Source: Yersinia canariae (GTDB lineage Bacteria; Pseudomonadota; Gammaproteobacteria; Enterobacterales; Enterobacteriaceae). From it: a stretch of 64,000 nucleotides of DNA. The position numbers and the translations under genes are program-made. The DNA is taken from positions 682,001 through 746,000 of the forward strand of contig NZ_CP043727.1 of NCBI RefSeq assembly GCF_009831415.1, read 5' to 3'. The notes beneath the pieces are model-generated. The model made no database searches. It was not told where the DNA came from and saw nothing but the letters and a program-made list of their open reading frames with translations. Shown one piece after another: positions 58,466 through 64,000 of this stretch (positions within the stretch are counted from its first letter, which is position 1; each line of letters starts with the position of its first letter).

Positions 58466-60385
58466 ATGGACAAGTGGCGATATCTGGCGATTGGCGTGTG
58501 TCTGGTGACGACTTCAGGAGTGGCATTCGCTGACTCCATTGATGCCCAACGGCAACGCTATCAGCAAGTTAAACTGGCTTGGGACAGCAATCAGATGGAT
58601 ACCGTGGCACAATTGCTGCCGACGTTGCGTGATTATCCGCTATATCCCTATCTGGAATACCGCCAGTTAACTCAAGATTTGAGCCAAGTGAGTGCGGAAC
58701 AAGTGACCGATTTTCTGAGTCGGAATCCGACATTGCCACCAGCAAGCTCACTGCCGTCTCGTTTTGTTAATGAACTGGCACGTCGCGAGGATTGGCGTGG
58801 GTTATTGGCGTTCAGCCCGCAAGCCCCTAAACCGGCGGCGGCCCGTTGTAATTATTACTACGCCAAGTGGGCCACTGGCGAGCAGCAAGTGGCCTGGGAT
58901 GGTGCCAGTGAAATTTGGCTCAACGGCCAGGCGCTACCGGGTAGCTGCGATAAATTATTCAGTGTTTGGCAACAGGCCGGACATCAAACTCCATTGGCAA
59001 CTTTGGCCCGCATGAAGCTCGCGCTTAAAGAGGGTAATGCCAGTTTGGTCAGTTATTTACTCAAGCAACTGCCAGCAGATTATCAGACTATGGGGACGGC
59101 GCTGGCGAAATTGCAAAGTGACCCAGCCAGTGTCGAAAGTTTTGCCCGTACTGTCGGGCCGACTGACTTTACCCGCTCAGCCACTCTCATTGCATTTACT
59201 CGACTAGCCCGTCAGGACGTGGAAAATGCGCGCGCAATGATCCCAACTTTGGTGCGGCTGCAAAAAATGAGTGACAGCGAGAAGCTGGAGCTGGAAGAGG
59301 CGGTCGCGTGGCGTCTGATGGGCAATGACGCGACTTACGACCAAGCCAAATGGCGAGATCAGGTCACTTTACGTAGCCATTCAACGCCATTGCTGGAGCG
59401 CCGCATTCGTATGTCTCTGGGCACGGGTGATCGCCAAGGATTAGCAACGTGGATGGCTCGTTTACCGGCGGATGCCCAAAATAAAGATGAGTGGCGCTAC
59501 TGGCGTGCTTCGTTGCTGTTAGAACAAGGCAAGAAAGCGGAGGGTGAAGCCATCTTGCGCAGCCTGATGCAGGCGCGAGGTTTCTATCCAATGGTTGCCG
59601 CCCAAAAATTGGGGGTTTCTTACCCGATTAATGTTGAGGTGGCGACAAAACCTGATGCATCACTGGCTCAGCGGCCGGAAATCGCCCGTGTGCGCGAGTT
59701 GATGTATTGGAATATGGATAATCTGGCGCGCAATGAGTGGAGCTATCTGGTTGCTAGCCGGAGTAAACCTGAGCAAGAAGCACTGGCACGTTATGCATTT
59801 AATCAGAAATGGGCAGACCTGAGTGTTCAGGCGACCATTGTTGCCAAGTTATGGGACCATCTGGAAGAGCGCTTCCCGCTGGCCTGGCCAAAAGAGTTCC
59901 GTCAGGCGACGGAAGGCAAGGGGATAACGCCAAGTTATGCCATGGCGATTGCCCGTCAGGAAAGTGCCTGGAACCCGAAAGCACAATCTCCTGTTGGGGC
60001 CGCAGGTCTGATGCAAGTGATGCCGCGAACTGCGGAGCACACGGTCAAACTCAATAACATCCCCGGTTATGTGAATAGCAGCCAGTTGCTTGACCCCATC
60101 ACCAACATTACGATAGGCACCAGCTATCTGGAAGAGGTCTATCAGCAGTTTGGGCGCAACCGCATTTTATCCAGCGCGGCATATAATGCAGGCCCATCGC
60201 GGGTGAATACTTGGTTGGGTAACAGTGGTGGGCAAGTGGATGCTGTCGCCTTCATCGAAAGCATTCCGTTCTCCGAAACCCGGGGTTATGTGAAGAATGT
60301 CTTGGCGTATGATGCATTTTATCGTCATTTTATGAATCGCCCAGCTAAGGTGCTGAGTGATGCCGAGTGGCAAAGACGCTATTAA
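58466..60385 (+). CDS. slt: Soluble lytic murein transglycosylase Slt70
   Basis: Periplasmic enzyme that cleaves the MurNAc-GlcNAc bond of peptidoglycan with 1,6-anhydro-MurNAc formation. The 639 residues begin with a signal peptide (ending GVAFA-DSIDAQ), then the large alpha-helical ring (U and L domains), then the C-terminal lysozyme-like catalytic domain. Catalytic Glu499 lies in ARQESAWNPKAQSP, followed by GAAGLMQVMP and AAYNAGPSRVNTWL. A single gene, upstream of trpR as in E. coli. Confidence 0.96.
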   Translation: MDKWRYLAIGVCLVTTSGVAFADSIDAQRQRYQQVKLAWDSNQMDTVAQLLPTLRDYPLYPYLEYRQLTQDLSQVSAEQVTDFLSRNPTLPPASSLPSRFVNELARREDWRGLLAFSPQAPKPAAARCNYYYAKWATGEQQVAWDGASEIWLNGQALPGSCDKLFSVWQQAGHQTPLATLARMKLALKEGNASLVSYLLKQLPADYQTMGTALAKLQSDPASVESFARTVGPTDFTRSATLIAFTRLARQDVENARAMIPTLVRLQKMSDSEKLELEEAVAWRLMGNDATYDQAKWRDQVTLRSHSTPLLERRIRMSLGTGDRQGLATWMARLPADAQNKDEWRYWRASLLLEQGKKAEGEAILRSLMQARGFYPMVAAQKLGVSYPINVEVATKPDASLAQRPEIARVRELMYWNMDNLARNEWSYLVASRSKPEQEALARYAFNQKWADLSVQATIVAKLWDHLEERFPLAWPKEFRQATEGKGITPSYAMAIARQESAWNPKAQSPVGAAGLMQVMPRTAEHTVKLNNIPGYVNSSQLLDPITNITIGTSYLEEVYQQFGRNRILSSAAYNAGPSRVNTWLGNSGGQVDAVAFIESIPFSETRGYVKNVLAYDAFYRHFMNRPAKVLSDAEWQRRY

Positions 60386-60501
60386 TCCTCTTCGACATTG
60401 ATGTTGCCGCCTGTCAGCAATATCAATGGCTTTGAGCATTCTGGCGCGACATTGTGTAATCCCAAGTTCTTTGGCTATATCTGAGGTTATGATAAGCTGT
60501 T

Positions 60502-60520
60502 GTACTAGTTAAATAGTATG
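60502..60520. promoter_or_regulatory. Trp operator upstream of trpR
   Basis: GTACTAGTTAAATAGTATG matches the ideal symmetrical operator GTACTAGTTAACTAGTAC at 16 of 18 positions. 25 bp before the trpR ATG, so autoregulation is retained. Confidence 0.85.
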
Positions 60521-60544
60521 GCAGCTTCCTTTTAGGGATATATC

Positions 60545-60877
60545 ATGACAAAACTACGATTGACCGATCCGAATCTGTCGACTGAGGATAATCAGCACTG
60601 GCTGACTTTTGTTGCGCTGCTGCAAGATGCCATTGCGCAAGACCTCCATCTCCCTCTCTTGCAATTGATGCTGACACCTGATGAGCGTACCGCGTTGGGG
60701 ACAAGGGTGCGCATTATTGAGGAATTAATGCGAGGCGAACTAAGCCAGCGTGAACTCAAGAATCAGTTGGGTGCAGGTATTGCGACAATCACGCGTGGCT
60801 CCAATAGCCTGAAAGCCGCCCCCCCACAGCTGAAGAGCTGGCTCGAAGCTCAGTTGCTGACAGACAAATCGTCCTGA
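60545..60877 (+). CDS. trpR: Trp operon repressor TrpR
   Basis: Dimeric repressor that binds DNA with L-tryptophan as co-repressor and controls trp, aroH and its own gene. The 110 residues match E. coli TrpR (108). The helix-turn-helix reads [25 protein letters not shown] (positions about 66-90), and tryptophan-pocket residues sit in [12 protein letters not shown] Trp operator lies 25 bp upstream of the ATG. Confidence 0.96.
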   Translation: MTKLRLTDPNLSTEDNQHWLTFVALLQDAIAQDLHLPLLQLMLTPDERTALGTRVRIIEELMRGELSQRELKNQLGAGIATITRGSNSLKAAPPQLKSWLEAQLLTDKSS

Positions 60878-60885
60878 ATATTGCC

Positions 60886-61413
60886 TTACTGTGCCGAGTG
60901 CTGGTAAATCTCATTATGAAATGGGACCAGTGCCAACAACAGGGCTTGATGGTAGACACTGGTACGGGTCAATTTGCCGTCGGTAAAAATACCGATGGCA
61001 CCGCCTTGATGTTTTACGTTCGATATCCCCGTTAAATCTGCCATTTCGTCGCCCAGTTCACGGCCTTGGCGAATCCCTTGCAATATAATATCGGGCAGCA
61101 TCAAACTGGCAGAACGGGATTCTCCCCGCAATTGTAAGTGCTCAATTACCATCCATGCAAAGGTCATGTTATCTTCAATACCGGCTTCGACTCCAACCCA
61201 AAAATCTGCCTCAGGGCGCATCTGACGTGCATTGCTCACTCGCTGTCTGGCGCCTGTGCGTGTTTCAGCGCTGCCGATCGGTTGCAGGGGAACACCGCTT
61301 TCGACATTCACACCTTCAATGCGATATTGACCGGTGCCGTAAACGTCATCAAAAGCGAGGCTGATAGCCTTAATCTTTGCAGGGTTGGTAGTTGCGGCAA
61401 CAACATGGTACAT
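60886..61413 (-). CDS. yjjX: Inosine/xanthosine triphosphatase YjjX
   Basis: House-cleaning NTPase hydrolysing ITP and XTP. The ATG at 61413 ([17 protein letters not shown]) gives 175 residues, the family length. The frame runs on to 61536 but would then overlap gpmB. Conserved parts: [15 protein letters not shown] at the N-terminus, [10 protein letters not shown] in the middle and [14 protein letters not shown] near the end. Convergent with trpR and divergent from gpmB, as in E. coli. Confidence 0.93.
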   Translation of the reverse strand: MYHVVAATTNPAKIKAISLAFDDVYGTGQYRIEGVNVESGVPLQPIGSAETRTGARQRVSNARQMRPEADFWVGVEAGIEDNMTFAWMVIEHLQLRGESRSASLMLPDIILQGIRQGRELGDEMADLTGISNVKHQGGAIGIFTDGKLTRTSVYHQALLLALVPFHNEIYQHSAQ

Positions 61414-61487
61414 AATGAGTTTCAATATCCTTAAGAACCTATGAGATAGGCAAGCGTCTATTTCACGCAGTATAACGGAAAAATGAC

Positions 61488-62135
61488 ATGCTACAGGTAT
61501 TTCTCGTGCGCCACGGTGAAACCGTATGGAATGCATCGCGCCAGATTCAGGGCCAATCAGACAGCCCGCTGACCGCAGTGGGCGAACGTCAGGCGCACTT
61601 GGTTGCGCAACGGGTGAGCAATCAAGGGATCACACATATCATTACCAGTGACCTTGGGCGTACACAGCAGACGGCAAAGATTATCGCCGATGCTTGTGGC
61701 CTAAAAATGGTGACGGATCCACGCCTGCGTGAACTGAATATGGGGGTGCTGGAAACGCGTCCGATTGAAAGCTTAACGCCGGAAGAAGAACAATGGCGCA
61801 AGCAGATGGTCAATGGCACGCAAGGTGGCCGAATTCCTGGTGGCGAGTCGATGGCAGAACTTGGGCAACGGATGCGCGCAGCGCTGGATAGCTGCCTGGA
61901 GCTCCCTGCTGGCAGTAAGCCGTTACTCGTGAGCCATGGTATGGCGCTGGGGTGTTTGTTGAGTACGTTGCTTGGTTTGCCCCCTCACGCCGAACGGCGG
62001 TTGAGGTTGCGCAACTGTTCGCTATCGCGCGTTGATTATCAGGAAAGCCCATGGCTGGCTTCTGGCTGGGTAATTGAAAGCGCTGGCGATACCGCTCACT
62101 TGGATATGCCAGCACTTGATGAGCTACAACGTTAA
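61488..62135 (+). CDS. gpmB: Histidine phosphatase/phosphoglycerate mutase-like protein GpmB
   Basis: 215-residue member of the histidine phosphatase superfamily. The phosphorylated His is in [12 protein letters not shown]; partner residues are in [10 protein letters not shown] (Arg), RELNMGVLE (Glu) and LVSHGMALG (His). Named after phosphoglycerate mutase, but relatives are mostly phosphatases (for example the YtjC type), so mutase activity is uncertain. Its last 4 bp overlap the 3' end of the convergent rob gene. Confidence 0.92.
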   Translation: MLQVFLVRHGETVWNASRQIQGQSDSPLTAVGERQAHLVAQRVSNQGITHIITSDLGRTQQTAKIIADACGLKMVTDPRLRELNMGVLETRPIESLTPEEEQWRKQMVNGTQGGRIPGGESMAELGQRMRAALDSCLELPAGSKPLLVSHGMALGCLLSTLLGLPPHAERRLRLRNCSLSRVDYQESPWLASGWVIESAGDTAHLDMPALDELQR

Positions 62136-62998
62136 CGCCGGATGGGAATGAGATACTCACATTTCAGCGAGGCCGGAGGCCCATCTTTCGGCCTTCCCAG
62201 AGGGAAGAATCGCTCAATATCGTATCCACATCTGCGGGTTAGCTCTAACTGTGGCAAACACGTGCCATACAGTGTCAGGATGAAATCCTGCAATCCTTCT
62301 GACGGCCCGTCATAGCTAAACTGAACATATTCGCCACCTTGTAAGATAACCGGTTGCCCTTCCTGCACATTACCCGGCACATGTTGTGGCTCAATGGCTG
62401 TCGTGTAGAAAATCTCTTGCTCATCATCTTTCTCCTGATTAGGGCGAGAGTGATGTAAGCCATAAAGCACGGGGGGTAAATGGTCTGCGTCCCCCAGATA
62501 CTGCCGCCAAAAATGTGCTCGTAATTCAGTACGATGAGTTGATATTTGCTCAAGCGTACAAGAGTAGCTTTGTGTCAGCCCTACCAAATGTTGCTCAGGT
62601 AACGTAATGAATTCAGCCTGAGGGAGGGTATATGACCCTAGTCGAATCGGCGGACATATGCCTGCTGAATACCAATCTTCTGCCCGACGGTACAATGCAG
62701 GTGTTTGCGCAAACTGTTTCTTAAAGGCTCGGGTGAAAGTTTGCTGCGAATCAAAACGATATTGCAGGGCAATATCCAGAATAGGGCGGCTTGTTAATCG
62801 TAATGCGACAGCGGCTTTTGATAGCCTCCTGGCGCGGATATATGCACCGATAGCATTCCCGGTGACATCCTTGAACATTCGCTGTAAATGCCATTTTGAA
62901 TAGCCTGCTTTGGCAGCGACATTGTCCAATGCTAAAGGCTGGTCTAAATGACTTTCTAGCCAGCTAAGCAAATCACGAATGATACTGGCTTGATCCAT
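62132..62998 (-). CDS. rob: AraC-type regulator Rob
   Basis: Activator of the mar/sox/rob multidrug and superoxide resistance genes. The 288 residues consist of an N-terminal AraC DNA-binding domain with two helix-turn-helix units (ALDNVAAKAGYSKWHLQRMF, and PILDIALQYRFDSQQTFTRAF) and the large GyrI-like C-terminal domain unique to Rob (from about residue 120). In relatives the latter senses bile salts and fatty acids. Position between gpmB and creA is conserved. Confidence 0.94.
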   Translation of the reverse strand: MDQASIIRDLLSWLESHLDQPLALDNVAAKAGYSKWHLQRMFKDVTGNAIGAYIRARRLSKAAVALRLTSRPILDIALQYRFDSQQTFTRAFKKQFAQTPALYRRAEDWYSAGICPPIRLGSYTLPQAEFITLPEQHLVGLTQSYSCTLEQISTHRTELRAHFWRQYLGDADHLPPVLYGLHHSRPNQEKDDEQEIFYTTAIEPQHVPGNVQEGQPVILQGGEYVQFSYDGPSEGLQDFILTLYGTCLPQLELTRRCGYDIERFFPLGRPKDGPPASLKCEYLIPIRR

Positions 62999-63223
62999 AG
63001 ATCTTCCTCGTAAAGCGGCCTAAATTTAGGGTATTAGTCGTATGAAAAGAATAGCTCTGGCGCATAGTAGCAACTTTTTATGTTCCCGACTGCTTAAGAA
63101 TTTACTGGCATTGTGTGTTAAAAAAGCATCTAAGATTTATAAAATGACTTTTTAACGAATATTTTATTATTAGCGAAATTTTTTAACGTTGGATAACGTT
63201 ATTCAGCGGTATGGAGTAAGTGT

Positions 63224-63697
63224 ATGAAAAAAAATTGGATATTCCTTGGTTGCGTGCTTTCTTTGGGGGCAATAACTGCCCATGCGGAGGAAATTGGTTC
63301 CGTTGATACGGTATTTAAATTGCTGGGACCTGACCATAAAATCGTGGTTGAGGCTTTCGATGATCCCGATGTTAAAAATGTAACTTGTTATATCAGTCGG
63401 GCAAAAACCGGTGGCATCAAAGGAGGATTAGGGTTGGCAGAGGACACTTCTGATGCTGCGATTTCCTGCCAGCAAGTAGGGCCGATTGAGTTAAGCGATA
63501 GAATTAAGAACAGAAAATCCGAAGGCTCGGTCGTTTTTCAGAAGCGGACTTCATTAGTGTTTAAAAAGCTACAAGTGGTTCGTTTCTACGACCCGAAACG
63601 TAATGCCCTAATCTACCTGACTTATTCAGATAGAATTGTCGACGGTTCACCAAAAAATGCGATAAGCGCGGTGCCCATTATGCCGTGGCGTGAGTAG
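63224..63697 (+). CDS. creA: CreA family periplasmic protein
   Basis: 157-residue secreted protein of unknown function. A signal peptide is clear ([10 protein letters not shown], hydrophobic core, cleavage near AHAEE). The body keeps the CreA pattern: [39 protein letters not shown], and [20 protein letters not shown]. In E. coli it heads creABCD; here creB, creC and creD are absent and arcA follows directly on the other strand. Confidence 0.94.
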   Translation: MKKNWIFLGCVLSLGAITAHAEEIGSVDTVFKLLGPDHKIVVEAFDDPDVKNVTCYISRAKTGGIKGGLGLAEDTSDAAISCQQVGPIELSDRIKNRKSEGSVVFQKRTSLVFKKLQVVRFYDPKRNALIYLTYSDRIVDGSPKNAISAVPIMPWRE

Positions 63698-63703
63698 CAT
63701 AAT

Positions 63704-63735
63704 AAAAAAGCCAGCATTTTAGAGCTGGCTTTTTA
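63704..63735. terminator. Bidirectional terminator between creA and arcA
   Basis: A-run, AGCCAGC, 8-base loop, GCTGGCT, T-run. It serves both convergent genes. Confidence 0.92.
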
Positions 63736-63754
63736 TTGTAGGCGTCTTGGCGCG

Positions 63755-64000
63755 TTACTCTTCGAGGTCGCCACAGAAACGATAACCTTCACCGTGGATA
63801 GTGGCGATGATTTCTGGGGTATCCGGGGTCGATTCGAAATGCTTACGAATGCGGCGGATGGTAACGTCAACAGTACGGTCATGCGGCTTCAGCTCGCGAC
63901 CGGTCATTTTCTTCAGCAATTCGCCACGGGATTGGATTTTGCCCGGGTTTTCGCAGAAGTGAAGCATGGCGCGGAACTCACTGCGCGGCAACTTATAATG
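63755..64000 (-). CDS. arcA: Aerobic respiration response regulator ArcA (C-terminal part only)
   Basis: The 81 visible residues are the OmpR-type winged-helix DNA-binding domain: [20 protein letters not shown] recognition region and [18 protein letters not shown] end. The frame stays open to the right window edge, so the receiver domain with the phosphorylated Asp lies outside. ArcA represses aerobic respiratory genes under low oxygen. The match to remembered E. coli ArcA is nearly complete. Confidence 0.95.
   Translation of the reverse strand, partial: HYKLPRSEFRAMLHFCENPGKIQSRGELLKKMTGRELKPHDRTVDVTIRRIRKHFESTPDTPEIIATIHGEGYRFCGDLEE

Noticed and set aside
61414..61536. N-terminal extension of YjjX
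   Set aside because: It would overlap the divergent gpmB start; the ATG at 61413 gives the family N-terminus.

Overview
The window is chromosomal DNA from a gammaproteobacterium of the order Enterobacterales, most likely a sucrose-fermenting Yersinia of the enterocolitica group. The right-hand part, from about 27.2 kb to the end, follows the gene order I recall for E. coli from yjjZ to arcA: yjjZ, leuQPV tRNAs, rsmC, holD, rimI, prfC, osmY, ytjA, yjjU, yjjV, deoCABD, ytjB, serB, radA, nadR, ettA, slt, trpR, yjjX, gpmB, rob, creA, arcA. The Yersinia assignment rests on protein similarity from memory and on 127-bp ERIC-type repeats in the form I associate with that genus. No database search was possible.

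Left part (1-26.9 kb) is accessory metabolism. It opens with the 3' part of an RND efflux pump gene. Next come glycerol dehydrogenase (gldA) and the PTS-dependent dihydroxyacetone kinase genes dhaK, dhaL and dhaM, which send oxidised glycerol into glycolysis as DHA-phosphate. Their regulator gene dhaR lies on the other strand about 8.8 kb away. Between dhaM and dhaR sits an AT-rich, tightly packed six-gene operon on the minus strand (7370-15587). It encodes a 2OG-Fe(II) dioxygenase, an MFS transporter, two GT-B-type glycosyltransferases, a GMC flavoprotein oxidoreductase and a NodU/CmcH/TobZ-type carbamoyltransferase. I do not recognise it as a described pathway; it looks like a horizontally acquired cluster for a small exported, glycosylated and carbamoylated metabolite, and it is the best candidate for a novel system here.

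Next is a complete sucrose regulon (scrK, scrY, scrA, scrB, scrR) with recognisable ScrR operators. scrR overlaps dhaR by 14 bp, so the regulators of two catabolic pathways are joined. Beyond scrK are a decayed TonB-dependent receptor gene, an orphan Fur box and a membrane diguanylate cyclase.

The conserved backbone (27.2-64 kb) holds three identical tRNA-Leu(CAG) genes, translation and replication genes (rsmC, holD, rimI, prfC, ettA), nucleoside catabolism (NupC-family transporter, deoCABD with CRP sites), serine synthesis (serB), repair (radA), NAD metabolism (nadR with its own operator), murein turnover (slt), trpR, rob and creA, ending in the C-terminal part of arcA. Compared with remembered E. 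coli order it lacks yjjG, yjjW-yjjI, yjjJ-lplA and creBCD. It has gained a NupC-family transporter, an oxidoreductase/LysR pair, the c-di-GMP module yfiRNB and a SERCA-like P-type ATPase. No insertion sequences, CRISPR arrays or prophage genes were seen.
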